Origin: Gautieria morchelliformis
Lineage: Eukaryota > Basidiomycota > Agaricomycetes > Gomphales > Gomphaceae
Direction of reading: 5' to 3'
DNA length: 64,000 nt
Assembly (NCBI GenBank): GCA_015179125.1
Contig: WHVA01000182.1
Location: 1 to 64,000 of the forward strand
The notes beneath the pieces are model-generated. The model saw only the letters and a program-made list of their open reading frames with translations, ran no database searches and had not been told where the DNA came from. How positions within the stretch are numbered: position 1 is the first letter of the stretch; each line of letters begins with the position of its first letter. Positions 40,950-54,565 of this stretch are shown piece after piece. Position numbers and translations under genes: made by a program.

Positions 40950-43581
40950 ATGTCTGGAGTTCCACAAAGCCCTCCATCAACCCTTCGTCGGCAATCTGAC
41001 ATCAAGGATACACCTGCCCGCTCGAAGTACCGTCATTCGGATCATAATGAGCCGATAAGCGAACGTCACCTGGAACGAAAATGCTCCACCCTACCGCGGG
41101 ACATTGGTGACAAAATTCCAGAGGTCCTTATAGACTGGTTTTTGGAGCATATCTTGCCCCCAGTGCCGGTACCTCGGGTTAGCGTCTCACAGGTCAAAGA
41201 ACGACTTTTGAATGAAGGTACAATAAAATCAGTTTCTCCAGAACCGTCGGGGGAATGCGAACAGTCCTGGACGATACCGCATTGCTTCGAGCAGGACCCA
41301 GCGCACATAAGTGAAACGAATAAGAAGGATGAAGATGCCGTTTTCAGCAAATTGCCTCTTTTCGTGGATCATATCATTGCAGCCTTTCAAGCCGAGGTCG
41401 CTGTCATTATTCCGGGTGGCACTGGAAACCCGCAAAGTTCAAAGCTCGTGCATCACCCCAAAACGTCTCCCGCGCACCCTGGCGATTACACTATCCACAC
41501 AGACGGTTGTTTCATGCGTTTAAAAGCTTCCGACGACCTAGAGTCACCGTCCGAAACCGATCCCTCCAAGTCGGCACGCATGCCAAATTACTGTTGGTTC
41601 AACATTGCATTGCCTTGCGAGTATAAGCTTGGCGCCTCTGAAAGTGATAGGGATGACGTGAGTCTTACTAGCTATTAGGACGACACTTGTCTCATTGGGC
41701 ACTGTCATATAGAATATACAAAAGGTTCTGTACGCTATGGCTCACATCATGCGAAAGGATCCGTGTCGCAGATTCACCTGTGGGCTCACGATCGAAAACA
41801 CCCAGACGAGATTATGGTTTGCATGTCGGTCAACGGTTTACGTTACAAAGTCGTTCAACTTCATACAAGTAAGTTGTGCCAGCAGTCATACGGTACACGG
41901 CATCGCCATTAATGAGCACCTGTCCCTTGCAGGAGCATGAGAAGTTTATCCATTTTGCACTCTCGTTCTGCTTCGCAACAGAAACTCAAATGGGTTGGGA
42001 TCCCACTATCGAGCGCCTATCCATCGCTGGCAGTTCCGAGCAGTATGAAATACAGGTTCAGGATAAAGTCACTGGAAAAGTAGTATATGTCAAGACAGTC
42101 GAACTCATCGCCGACTTCGGTGCCGATGCTGTTTGTGGACGTGGTACGCCCGTCTGGAAAGCTTTATTGCGGCAATCGGATGGTACCGACATGCTCGTCG
42201 TCGTTAAAGACGTATGGGTTGATGCTGACCGCGTTCGGGAAGGTGACATTCGAATAATGCTTGAAGAACAAGCTTCCGATGATAAGACGCACAAAGACAA
42301 GATTGCAAAACACTTCGTCACTGTGCTTTTTTCCGGCGACGTCCTCATCGATGGCCAAATTGATGACACCTTCGATTTTATTCAGCGTGGCCACCAAATT
42401 CCACTTGACTCGGATGAGCTTGAGCTCCAAGATGGCATAGCCATCTCTGTCAGTACCAGAGGGTTACCTATAACCTATCCAACTATGCCCTTGTTCCGAC
42501 GCGTATATCGGCCAAAGGCACACTATCGTCTTATTTTCGCACAAGTTGCACAGCCGATACACTCTATCCGTACTCTGCCCCAATTTTTCTTGGCGATGAG
42601 AGACGCCGCCATTGGTGCGTACTAACAGTCCATTCGATTTGTCATACTTATCATTTTCATCAATCAGCTCTCCAACTGATGGCGACATATCGGTGGGTAC
42701 ACAGGGATATCAGCCCAGGAAACATACTTGTCTGTGAAAATATTGGCTTGCTGAGTGACCTAGAATATATGAAGCAGGAGTCCGACGTTACTCCCGCTCA
42801 TAATACTCGAACGGTACATCTACATTCCTGTTCTGTCATTCGCCCTTATCAAAAGTGTCTGTAGGGAACAATCAATTTCATGGCTTGTGAGGTTGCCGAA
42901 GAAATGTATTTGTTCAATCCCTACGCTTCATACAAAGACATGCCGAAAGAATTTCGTCACAACTCTCTGCATGACCTGGAGTCACTGTGGTGGATCGCCG
43001 TTTGGCAGATTTTCTATTATACGCTCCCACCTGATGATTCCAGCTCCTCATCGCCAACAGATCATCATACCACTGAGGACCAAGAAGAGCGGCTGAGCTT
43101 ACAGGAGAAATCCTTCTTCAAAATGTTCCCGCGGGCTCCTAGCAATTCCACAAGGTTTACAATCATGACGACTGAATCCTCATTTGATGCAGAAACCCAG
43201 AAGTGCTTCCTTGAGGGGTCAAAGTTGTCCAAGGTCAGAGATAAATTGAATACCCTGCGGAGTGATCTCCGAGCAGCATACATCTCTGCCGAGAAGGATT
43301 TCAGCGAGACGCACGCCATCCACTCAGGTGCATATGTTCCGGTTGAAAATGAACTTAAAGGAATACACGAGAAGTTCATCGAGACATTCGAACTTGCGGC
43401 AAACATGGCCCCAAGTTCTACACTTACTCCTTTGACTTCCACCTTAAAAACGCTGGGCAAGCGTTTGACTCGGACCGATCGTGAAGGAGGCGACGGTGGT
43501 AGTAGCGCTGGCCGGCGCGTGAAGCCCAACGGCTCAGCTGGGAGGGTGAAGTTGGCGCGGTCAAACACGACTCGGGCTTAG
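40950..43581 (+). CDS. FunK1-type protein kinase, 802 residues, intact five-exon gene
   Basis: Exons 40950-41657, 41713-41868, 41933-42614, 42668-42813 and 42865-43581 join in frame through GT-AG introns of 51-64 nt, 803 codons with the stop. FunK1 is a fungal kinase family expanded in Agaricomycetes and distantly related to eukaryotic-like kinases; substrates are largely unknown. Visible motifs are VPRVSVSQVKERLL and FNIALPCEYK in the N-terminal half, TCGLTIENTQTRLWFACRS, and FALSFCFATETQMGWDPTIE. The kinase part shows VVVKDVWVDADRVREGDI (the likely catalytic Lys), the catalytic loop YRWVHRDISPGNILV, DLEYMKQ in place of DFG, and GTINFMACEV in the activation segment. HDLESLWWIAVWQIFY follows in the C-lobe, then a basic tail. 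The start ATG at 40950 gives MSGVPQSPPS. All catalytic positions I can judge are present. It is the only clearly intact host gene in the window. Confidence 0.9.
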
Positions 43582-44219
43582 GCTGCTGCAAGGCTGCTGA
43601 TGACTATTAATCTGAGAATTTAGCTGCCATAGGCTCCGAGTCTTCGTGAATTGGACAGGGTATACTGTGTATTGAGTGTGTTTGTTGCTCATAATTATTA
43701 GCCCTGAAAGATTCCCGCTGGGATGAAAGTTATTATGTGAGCATGGAAATATTTTAAGTCAGAACCACCTGTATGGCGAATTGAAGTCCAGTTCCACATG
43801 TTAGAGCAACCCGGCCGCAAGAAGAATGTCCACGGACATGTCCGTGCCACGGACGGCGATCAGGCACGCGCCACATGATTACTGTTACAGTCGACGATAA
43901 ACCCGAACATTAATGTCCGCACCTCGTCCTCCTCTGCATGCTTTTTGCGCGATACTCACATTTATACCCTCGCGTCCGGGAGTCTGGCGGCGAATGCGGG
44001 TGCCTGACACGCACGGGCCACCGTCTCTGCCGCTACCTGGGTGCAGAGCGTCACTGCTTTCTCACGCTCATTTAACTGACACGCCAAGAAGAACGCTCAA
44101 TCAACTCGCTATCCCACGTGACGAGGTGGCGTGTTTACGTGTACATTGAGTTTGGAAGCGTCGCTTCCACACACTCGGGTCCATCTCATCGTCCCCTGCG
44201 CCTCAACCGCTGATACGCC
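43582..44219. other. Intergenic, no gene seen
   Basis: FunK1 3' flank up to the first Copia LTR. No domain-bearing frame, no clear repeat. Confidence 0.5.
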
Positions 44220-44545
44220 TGTAGGATATGACAAGCCTACACGTAGTTGTGGACGCGCGGCGTATTATGGTTCGTTGTGTACCATTACGTGTATTTGTTT
44301 ATTTTCGGTCTGTGCGCATTGTCTCGCTGAGTCCTAAGTCTGTAGGATACAATCCTAGCCGTCGTGTTTATTCCACCTCAGCGCTCGTGTTACTTGTGCT
44401 GATGTGAGTAAGCCTACACTCATGTATGTTCCAAGTTCTAATAGTAGTTTAGTTGTATTTCAGGCAGCTACAAATCTATAGTGCTCATGTTACTTGCACT
44501 GAGTTGTATTTCAGCTTCTCTAAGTTGTATCAGTCAACTTCTATA
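44220..44545 (+). repeat. Left LTR of Copia no. 1
   Basis: Begins TGTAGGATATGACAAGC and ends TCAACTTCTATA, directly before the primer-binding-like site. It matches 48838-49163 over its full length. Confidence 0.93.
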
Positions 44546-47500
44546 GGTTATTGGGCCCCGACAAAGAATGTCCTCTATCAATACGAAGCTGATTGCTATT
44601 GAGAAGCTTGCTGCCAATGGCGTGAATTGGCTCTCATGGAAGAGTCGCATGTTGTCAATCCTAGAGTTGAGTGTGTTGACAAAGCATGTCCTAGGCCCTG
44701 CACGTCGCCCACCTGATCCCACTACTTTCCCTCCTAATCATATGCTCACTCCTGATGAGTTGGAGACACTTGAGAAGGAAGAGGAAAGAATGGAAAAGTA
44801 CCTCGCCTGCGAGGGTCACGCAAAGGCCCAGATCTTTGTATCAGTCTCAGATTCCCTCCTCCTATCCATCCAGAATCTTGCGACATCGAAAGAGGTGTGA
44901 GATGCAGTGTGCACTGAGTATCAGGTAAAGCCGAAGATGGCCCAAGTTGATCTGCAGTGCAGAATGCACCCATCGAGATGCGAGGATGGCGGTGATGTTC
45001 ATGCGCACCTCGACTCCCTTGTGGAGATGCACAAGAGGTTAGCCGGGATGGGAGCAAAAGTGGATGAGAATGAGTTTTACAACATTGTTCTTGTGTCACT
45101 CCTGGGGTCCTATGACATCATGCTGAATGCCATCACCTCTGCTGTATCTGCCACAGGCAGAACACTCAAACTCAATGAACTTGCAACCCTAATAAAAGCC
45201 GAGTAAGCTCAATGAAAGGCTCAATCACAGCCTACCAATAGCAATGAGAACAATGCTCTTGCAGTGAACACACGTGGAGCTGAAGGCTGCTTGAATTGCA
45301 CCGACATGTCAAAGGTCAAGTGCTACAATTGCCAGTTAATGGGGCATTTCCAGAGCGACTGCTGGGCAAAGGGTGGTGGTAAAGAGGGTCAGGGGCCAAG
45401 TGGAAAGAGGGGCAAACATGGTAAAGGCAAGGGTAAAAGAGAAAAAGGGGGCAGTACCGCAAATGCAGCCGGAGTGAATGCAGCGGATGATGGCGATGAT
45501 TGTGCCTTCACAACTACGTTTGATGGAGCAACTCTTGCTCAAACAGCTGCATCACAATCTGACAAGGTCACTGAAATCTGGGATACAGGTGCAAGCACTC
45601 ATATGTCACCGTATTGAGACCTTTTCACTAATTTTGCCCCCATTCTCCCTCCGAAAACTATCCATGCTGCAGACAAGACCGTCTTTGAAGCTACAGGCCC
45701 AGGGGATATGAAAATTGAAGTGCCAAATGAAAACAGAATGACTTGCCTTACACTGAAGAATGACTTGTATGCCCCCATAATCACTTTTACGCTCATTTTG
45801 ATTGGACATTGCGACAATGCAGGTTTCTATTGCACATTCAGTGGAGGTTTGTGCACTCTTCACAGTGCTACTGGCAAAGTCTATGCCTCAATCCCGAAGA
45901 CTCAAGGCCTTTACCATTTTGAGCATGACATGAAAATAAGTGCCAATATGACACATACCATTATGTCACTCACAGATTTGCACACTCATATCGGCCACAT
46001 CTCTCCTATCATTGCAAAATGTCTAGTCAGTGATGGGCTAGTCCAAGGCATAGAACACAACTTATCTGCACCCGCCGAGTTTTGTGAAACATGCATAAAG
46101 GCGAACATTACAAGAAAGCCCGTACCCAAAGAACAAGTCAGCGAGAAAGCAAAAGTTGAAGGAAAAAAAATACACACAGATGTGTGGGGACCTGCACAGG
46201 TCGAGACGATAGGTGGTAAATGTTACTATATTTCCATCACGGATGACTGCACGTGTGAGACGATGATTTACCTTTTGCGTAAAAAGAGTGAAGCCTTTGA
46301 GAAATACAAAGCTCATGAGGCTCTCCTTTTGACGCAAAGGAACATCAAAATGAAAACGCTGCAATTGGATCGTGGAGGTGAGTACCTCAGCAACAAGTTT
46401 AAAGCTTACCTTGCCACCTAAGGTACTCAATGTCAACTTACCATCCACAATACACCAGAACAAAATGGTGTAGCCGAACGCCTCAATCTCACAATTATTG
46501 AACATGCCCGTGCCATGCTTCTCAATGCCGATTTGCCTAAGTTCCTTTGGGGTGAAGCAGTAATGCATGTGACGTACCTGAAGAACTGCACTTCCACACA
46601 TGCACTCCCTGATAAAACCCCCTTTGAAATGGTTCATGCGGTGAAACCAAACCTAGCTGAGTTGCCGAAATTGGGAGAAAAGGTTTTGCTAAAGCAACAG
46701 ATAGGCATTGGGTTGGATTCAGCACCGAAAGCAAAGGACATTGAATCTATTGGCCAGCAAAACGCAGTGTTACAGTGGAACACAATATTGTTTTTGAAAA
46801 GAAAGTATGCACCTCTGTTCTGATTCTCCAGCCCGAGGAGGAGATTAGACCAAGTAGTGGTCTGGAAAATCCAAGCGTACTTTTCAAATCCATTTCCGTT
46901 CCACTTCCAGCCCCTCCACCTTCTGAACCTGATCCACTAGAAGACTTTGAAAAGACCCCTGATTCTGACAAGCTAGAAGGACATGGTTTGTGAGTAAAGA
47001 AGCCATAAGAATATATACACCGAGTTGTAGAGGGTGTAGGTACCAGTGATGGTCATCCAAAGGCCCTATTTTCCCAAAAGGGCTTCAGGTGCTGAAAGAA
47101 CACACCACTGCTATGTTTTTCAAAGAAGAGAGTGAAGAGGATGAGGATGAGTTGCTGGCCCTGATTGTGGATGAAGAGGATGACCCACCATTTTCAATCT
47201 TCAATGACTTCGTCGAAGAGATCCCAACCCTGATTACTGACAACGAAGATGAGCCAGATATTTTTGCCATGCCTGCATGAGTGGATCTTGGAGAACCTGA
47301 AACATTGGAGGAGGCGGTACAGAGTGAGAATGCACCAGAGTGGATGAAAGCAATGAAGAAAGAACTCAATGCGCTGCATGCTACTGGTATGTGGACCATC
47401 GTTGAAACACCTGAAGATGTAAATATAGTTGGCTGCCGATGGGTCTTCCGAATTAAGCGCAATGCCCAAGGAAATATCCTGGAGTTTAGAGCTTGGCTTG

Positions 47501-48837
47501 TTGCCCACAGATATACACAGGCATTCGGAGTAGATTATGAGGAAACATTCTCACCTCTGTCTACGCTAGAGTCACTCCAGATCATATCTTCACTCGCTGG
47601 CAGAAACGACTGGCCTCTCCACTGGATGGATGTCAGTAGTGCGTACCTCAATGCTCCTCTCACAGAACCAGTTTATATGCACCAGCCACCAAATTTCACC
47701 GAGGGAAGCCTGAAGCATGTTTGCCTACTCAAAAAGGCATTATATGGCCTGAAGCAATCAGGTCGCAAATGGTATAAATGTCTTTCACGTGCCTTTTATG
47801 ACTTTGGCTTCACCCGTAGTGCCGCTGATCCTGCTGTGTTTTATAAACACGCTCACGGTGCACACACCATCGTGGCGGTTGCAGTAGATGACTTAACTAT
47901 CACAGCCAATGCTCAAAAGCCTATAACAGTTAAAATCCAGATTTAAAATAAAAATCTCAGAGACTTATGTTGGCTCTTAGGAATGGAGGTCAAACGAGAC
48001 CATTGGAAACGTACCATCTTGTTTGCTCAGCAGGCCTATATCTACACCATCCTCAGACGTTTCAATTTACAAGACGCAGCCCCACTCACAATCCCACTTA
48101 ATTCACATAGCTTCCTATCCAAATCACAATTCCCCTTAACATCACAGCAATTTGAAGACATGCACAATGTACCCTATCGCAAGGCAGTTGGTTCACTGAT
48201 GTGGGTGGCTCTTGGGATGCAACCAGATATCATGTTTGCAGTTTCCTATCTCTCACAGTTTATGGAAAATCCTGGGAGGCCGCATTGGGAAGCATTGAAA
48301 AGAGTATTGAGATATCTAAAGGGAAGGAGAGAAAAGAGGTTGATATTTGGAGAAGAGAAGAGCGGATTAATGGCTTACACTGATTCAGACTGGGGATCTC
48401 AAGAACGCCATCACTCCATTTCAGGATATGTTTTCCTGATAGACGGTGGCACTATTTCTTGGAGTTCGAAGAAACAACCCATTGTCGCACTCTTGACTGC
48501 TGAAGCAGAGTTTATTGCAGCCACGCATGCCACAAAAGAGTCATTTTGGCTATGTACCTTCCTTTCTGAGATTGCACGACCTCTAACATCTCCAATCACT
48601 CTCTATTCCGACAATCAGCCAGCAATTGTCATAGCTAAAGACAATCAACACCATGCACACACCAAACATATCGATATTTGCTACAATTTCATTCACGAAG
48701 CCATTGAATCTGGTGTCATTTCTGTCATATATTGTCCTACCTAGGACATGATCCCCGACATGCTTACCAAACCCCTTCCCCATTCAAAATTGAACGCTTC
48801 GCGAGTTACGTTGGCCTCTGCTCAGCTTGAGGGGGAG

Positions 48838-49163
48838 TGTAGGATATGACAAGCCTACGTGTCATTGTGGATGCGCAGCATATTATGGTTCATTGTGTAC
48901 CATTATGTGTATTTGTTTATTTTCAGTCTGTGTGCATTGTCTTGCTGAGTCCTAAGTCTGTAGGATAAAATCCTAGCTGTCGTGTTTATTCCACCTCAGT
49001 GCTCGTGTTACTTGTGCTGAGGTGAGTAGGTCTGCACTCATGTATGCTCCAAGTTCTAACAGTAGTTTAGTTGTATTTCAGGTAGCTACAAATTCATAGC
49101 GCTCGTTTTACTTGCACTGAGTTGTATTTCAGCTTCTCTAAGTAGTATCAGTCAACTTCTATA
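48838..49163 (+). repeat. Right LTR of Copia no. 1
   Basis: Same length as the left copy. Differences are mostly transitions, many of them CpG in one copy and TpG or CpA in the other. Confidence 0.93.
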
Positions 49164-49192
49164 GTGCTAACGGAGATGTGTTGTGGTGCCAC

Positions 49193-49823
49193 CGTAAGAA
49201 CTGTGATAATTATATGAACTATACGAGAGTTTACTCAGTAAATGCTTTGTTGCAATGTACTAATATATTATTACCTATATGAGAGTTTACTACAAATGTG
49301 CATAGATGAGTTGGAATAGATGTGAGACTAATAATAGGCCTCTTACCTCAGTAAATGCTTCGTTGCAATGTACAGAGGTAGAGTGGAAACATGCTATCTA
49401 CTTTATAGTGTCTAGGGAACAATAGGGACAAGGGACATTGGGAATATAAAGCAAAGAGAATATTTTGCGACTACGCATATGCTGTGGACAATGGAACCGT
49501 GCATTGCTTTGTCACAATGGGGTGACACGGGGTGATGTTGGAATTATGACAAGCTGATTATGTGTTCGTTCCACTTATGTAATCAAAGGTTTGCGTGTAC
49601 CATTGTCAAGCCCTTTGCTCTCGCTTTCTCATTGTTCTACCTTCTTATTGTTCTGAGAACATATATATATCTTTACATTCCATGTATGTAACCATCCGTT
49701 TGCCCCAACGAGCTCACAGGACAAATGTTCAAATACACACACTCTCGCGTTCTCATTCATGCGTCTCTCTTATTCTAACAGGTGATGCGGTTTGTCACTA
49801 GCTTGTGCATTCATTTCTACACT
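49193..49823 (-). repeat. Copia no. 2 LTR, polypurine-tract side, split by a solo LTR
   Basis: Matches 55046-55594 apart from the solo LTR at 49536-49780 and a lower number of internal tandem units. Confidence 0.88.
49536..49780 (-). mobile_element. Solo LTR, 245 bp, nested in the Copia no. 2 LTR (fossil)
   Basis: Begins TGTTGGAATTATGAC and ends CTTATTCTAACA, flanked on both sides by a perfect GGTGA duplication (49531-49535 and 49781-49785). The uninterrupted sequence GGTGATGCGGTTTG is preserved in the partner LTR at about 55556, which proves the insertion. Family not determined; the orientation is a guess, since the ends are symmetric. Confidence 0.9.
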
Positions 49824-52800
49824 CCCCCTCAAACTGCAGTCAACCTGAGCTCTACTGAAAAATGCTTGACCTTCGTTGATGGCAGGGCCTTGGTAAGCGT
49901 ATCGGCCACCATGTCATCTGTGGGACAGTATACGAGGCGAACTGCCCCTTGCTCAATAATCCAGCATATGAAGTGGTAACGTATGTCGATATGTTTGGTT
50001 CACATGTGATACTGATGATCCTTTGTAAGTGTGATCGTGGATTGATTATCAGAAAACAATGTAGTGGGAGATAACTCGATGTCGAAGAGTTGTTTAATAA
50101 GGGAGTGAATCCACAGGGCTTCCTTCGCCGTGTGAGTTGCTGCTACATACTTGCTTTCTGTTGTGATAAAGAAATGAAATTCTGCCTTTTGACACTCCAG
50201 GACACGGCACAGCCATGGATTATATATGCATAGCTGGAGATCACATGTCGGTCTTCAGCCATGCTGCCATCCATGTCTGTGTAGCCGGTTAGTCCTCCAT
50301 CTGCGTGTCCAAATGTCAACCATAGGTGGGTAGTGCCTTTTAAGTACCGGAAAATTCTCTTGACAGTGTTCCAGTGTGTAGGCCTGAACTTTGGAATATC
50401 TGGAAACAGTTTGGACTGTGGAGGCTATGTCAGGGTGGGTTCCTAATGCTGCGTACATGAGGGAGCCAACTGTTTCTCTGTAAGGTATGTCCCTCATTTG
50501 TGCATACTCTGTTGTTGTTTTAGGCAATTGTGACATCAAGAGCAGCAAGCCTGGTTGCATCGGCATTGCAGCAGGCTTGAGATCTTCAAAGTTATACTGG
50601 CACAGTATGGGCTCGATTTAGGCGCGCTGGGAGAGGTAAATGGTGCATCACTCTCTGTTCTGTGTGATTTCTATGCCTAACAGCCAATGCAGCTTGCCGA
50701 GGTCAGTGATTTCGACATGCTTCAACATTCCTGCTTTGAACTGCTTTACCGCTATCTCAGATGTCACAGCAATAGTACAATCATCGACGTGTACCAAGAT
50801 GATCATGAGTGAGTTGTTTGTGTGTCGAAATAAAATGGCCTGGTCTACATCGCATTGCAAAAAGGATAACTTAGTGAGCGTTATATCCACCAATTTTGAT
50901 ACCAGCGCCTTCCTGACTGCTTCAGCCCATAGAGTGTCTTCTTTAGGAGGCAGACCTTTTGGGCCGAGTTCTGTGCATGGTAGCCTGGCGGCTGTGACAT
51001 ATATATGGTCTCATGATTAATGAGTTCTCCATTTAGATATGCGCCGTCAATGTCAATTTGATGCAATTCCATGTTTTTTTGCAGCTGCCAGGGAGAGCAC
51101 TGTCCTTATCAAGGCTAATTTCGCTACAGGAGCGAATGTGTCAAAGTAATCGACACCTGGTACCTGCGAAAAACCTTGAGCTACAAGGCGTGCTTTGTAC
51201 CTTACTATGTTTCCTGCTGCATCCTTTTTAGCTCGGAAGACCCATTTTGACCCGACGATATTTGTGCCAGTCGGTGCATCGGTGAGTACCCAAGTTCCTG
51301 CGTCGCGAAGCACAGCTAATTCTTCATGGATAGCTTGCTCCCACAGGTGCCAGTCGGGGCATCGTCTGGCCTCAGCAAGGGATTGGGGTTCAATTGCTTC
51401 AACCTCACTCGTTTCTGCTATGAGTATATACCCATTGACTTCAGCGGCTAACATCATCGGGTCAGCAGTCCCTTCTCCTTCTGGCATCACTTGCACTTTT
51501 TCAGTGATGGAGGGCAGCTGAACTCCTGCTGGAATGATAGGGTCTGATGATTGGTGAGAGGAGGCTCTGTGTTTGTCTAGAATATCGTGAACATGCTGAC
51601 TCGGCTTGTGCACATGTTTGGCAGGTATGTCATCTTCAGAGTCGGATGGGGTTACCTTGTTGATGTTGCGTGTGAGGGGCACGGATAGCGTGGTGGGTTT
51701 AGTCACATCGGAGGGGAGGTTATCACTTATGGGTGAGTTAGCTTTTGTCTCAATAATGTGCCAATTCTCCACCTCAAGGTAGAAGCTGACACATTTTCAA
51801 AATAGACATTACATTCCACAGTGACAGTTTTCTTGTCAGGCCAATAGATTCGAGAGCCTTTGCTCCGTTCATCAATGCACAACCAGTGCCCTTCGAGGAC
51901 ACGTCCTCCAAGCTTGTCACCTGTTTCGGTATGTACCCGTACCTTCTCACCCCATTCACATACTTGCCTCAAGTTAGGTTTGTCACCGAAAACTGCCTGA
52001 AAAGGCGTTTTTTCTTTGACGGCTTTAGTGGAAGTACAGTTCATCAGCCAGACTACATGTCCTGCTGCTTCACCCCACAGGAACCTTGGGAGGCCGCTGG
52101 CATGCAACAAGGCATGGATTCATTCGACAATCGTGCGATTGCAGCGTTCGGCAACTCCGTTGTGCTGAGGGGTGTCATGCACGGTAAGTTTCTGTACTGT
52201 GCCCTTTGATTTGAGGTATTTCTCAAAATCCTTTCCCAGGTATTCTCCGCCTCGATCAGAGTGTAATATTTTGATGCAGGCATTGAGATGTGTACTGCAC
52301 CAGGTGTTGTATTTTTTGAATGTGGCGAGAGCTTCATCTTTCGTGTGCAACAGGTACAGGTGAGTCAACCGAGACATATCATCAGTGAATGTGACATAAT
52401 AGCATTTCCCAGCCTTTGTTGTGACTGGGGCAGGACCCAATAAGTCACTGTGCACTTGATCACCAAAAGTGGAGGCTCGACTGCCCTGTCTGACTTTTGG
52501 GGTGGGTTTGCAGGTTGCCTTTGCATACACACAAGATTCACAGAAGAGGTTTTCTCCTGTTGACAGTATGTTGAGTTTCACCCCTGTCACGAAACCAATC
52601 TTTTGGCCGATAGAGGCCATGTCCTGATTTTTGGATCATGCCGACAGGTGTTCCGTTTTGCTCCTGTATTTCACATTTACCATCCACAAATGTTACTGCA
52701 AAACCCGGGTCGTCGAACTGTCTAATCAATATAAGTGTATAACTTATGTCTGCTGAGTACAGCACCTCTGTTAAATATAGCTGAGAAGTTGTAATCTCAT

Positions 52801-52922
52801 TTGGTATGTCTATGACCAGTTTTCCCATGCTGATGGCTTTGAAAATCTTTTGGTTTGCAGCCTGAAAGGACTTAGGCGTAATAGCAGTAAAACCTGTTAC
52901 TGCATCATGATATGGGGGTGAT

Positions 52923-53485
52923 TGTCAGGGGAACACCAATCACACACTGCTTTATCACAATCTGCTTTATCGAAGTGCGCATTATCACATGCATTATTGC
53001 ACGGCACATTATCACATGCATTATCGCACTGCGCATTATCACATGCATTATCACATGCATTATCGCATGCATTATCGCATGCATTATCACACTGCGCATT
53101 ATCGCATGCATGATCACATGCTTTATCGCAGCATGTCATTGGTGGCCCCTGAGCTTCTCCTAGCCTTTGGTGTCCTTCTGTCTTGTGTTCTGTTTATTTC
53201 CCTTCCTGTTCCGGCCCCTTCCAACATCGTTCCTTCCTTATCTGTCCAGCCCTGTTATCGCTGGTGTGATTGCTTATGTAACTCGGGCATTCGGTGATCA
53301 GGCTAGCATACCTGAGTTTACTTATAGTTGTAGTTAGGTGGTGAAGGGGTTCCTTAGAGTTTTCTCTTTGGATCCCCCTTCGCCAGGTATGTCTGTGTCC
53401 TGTATATAGTTCTCTATCTTACTTTGGATCCCCCTTTGCCAGTTCGCCGCTTGAGTGTAGAGTGTCTGCCTAGGTTGCCCTTATA
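52923..53485. mobile_element. Solo LTR, 563 bp, nested in Copia no. 2 (fossil), with internal minisatellite
   Basis: Begins TGTCAGGGGAACACC and ends TTGCCCTTATA, flanked by GTGAT duplications at 52918-52922 and 53486-53490. Copia sequence lies on both sides, so it is a nested insertion. The stretch 52978-53120 is a 12-bp tandem repeat around GCATTATCGCAT. Its translation as a cysteine-rich peptide is an artefact. Confidence 0.85.
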
Positions 53486-54239
53486 GTGATATGCCTTGTG
53501 CATCCAGAGTCATAGACTTCGGTCCGAGGTGTGTTTTCTGCCATACTGTTGACCTCTGTGCAAACTGCATGCGCATCTCCCTGGTTGATGCTGACAAGCA
53601 AACAACTATCACTTTCATCGGTTACAGGCAATTCCTTGGCTTCATGACCATTTTCTGAGTCATCACCAACTTCAGAAAACCAGTTATCAGCACAATCTTC
53701 ATCAGAGTCAGACTCGTAGTTCATCAGCAGTTGACGTAGCTCATCACCCAAGTTCCAATTGGTCAAGAAGGTGGCACCTTCTTCATCATCAGATTCCACA
53801 GCAGCATTGGCAGAACCTGCACCTCTAGGTGAGTTGTGTTTCTTGTCACTTGTCTCTTTATCATGTTTAGGACACTTGTTCTTATAGTGTCCTTTGTCTT
53901 CGCAATTCCAGCAAGTCCCCTTTGGTTTGTCAAACTTCTTTCCCTTCTCATGTCCTGATACAAACATGGCTTTGTCTCTTTCTTCAGCCTTTCTGCTAGC
54001 GTGCGCAGGACGATGAGACTTGTGAGCAGCATGTCACTCAAACTCTTCTGACACAAGCATGATAAGCTCGTCAGGGTTGAGGGTCTTGGTAAAACTGTAT
54101 AACTTGGCGCCTGCCAGGAGGTTTGATGCGAAGGCTGAAAGGTGAGGTGGGAGGGATTTTATAATGGTAGAGCGGTAATCCTTCTCTTCAATATTGACTC
54201 CGAAGGTGGCTAATTCCTCTGCCACTTCGCAGCCGGCAG

Positions 54240-54565
54240 TGGTATCTTCTTGCTCGACGCCATTGCCTGGAATGCCAGAGACGCTGACCTCGTTCTTTTC
54301 ACTGACGCATCATCTATCGCTTTACGAATTTGGGCACCGCTCCACGACACAGGCTTCTCTTTTCCCCTTCCCACAATCCTCGCCTCCGACTCTATTTTCT
54401 TCTTCAAGACCTATGCCGTCTGCTGTGCAATCCACTATGCTTCCACCCTTCACCCTCCTATTCATCGCCTCGCCATCTATTCTGACAATCTGAACACCGT
54501 TGAGATTTTCAACACTATGAAAGCTCACGAGGAGCACAACGTCCTCCTCCAATTCGATGTAGACC
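54240..54565 (+). mobile_element. RNase H fragment of another retroelement inside the Copia no. 2 gag (fossil)
   Basis: The + strand reads LVLFTDASSIALRIW, FFFKTYAVCCAIHYAS and HRLAIYSDNLNTVEIFN, an RNase H of a type seen in other Agaricomycete retroelements (possibly tyrosine-recombinase, DIRS-like). It lies opposite to and within Copia gag. The ends are approximate and no duplication was identified. Confidence 0.65.

Larger units (their letters stand above)
44220..49163 (+). mobile_element. Copia (Ty1) LTR retrotransposon no. 1, fossil
   Basis: Two 326-bp LTRs (44220-44545 and 48838-49163) flank an internal region in Copia order. Gag (about 44568-45560) has the knuckle CYNCQLMGHFQSDCW. An aspartic protease has WDTGASTHMS. 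Integrase spans about 45950-46740, reverse transcriptase about 47290-47945 and RNase H about 48240-48745. A primer-binding-like GGTTATTGGGCCC follows the left LTR, and a polypurine tract (GAGGGGGAG) precedes the right one. By hand count the LTRs differ at about 28 of 326 sites (8-9%), so the insertion is not recent. The coding part is broken at several places. No target duplication was identified. Confidence 0.93.

Noticed and set aside
44215-49170. Target-site duplication of Copia no. 1
   Set aside because: The bases next to the two LTRs (ACGCC and GTGCT) do not match under any nearby shift.
52897-53139. Cysteine-rich repeat peptide made of DNAC units
   Set aside because: It is the translation of a 12-bp tandem repeat inside a solo LTR; opposite-strand frames are open equally.
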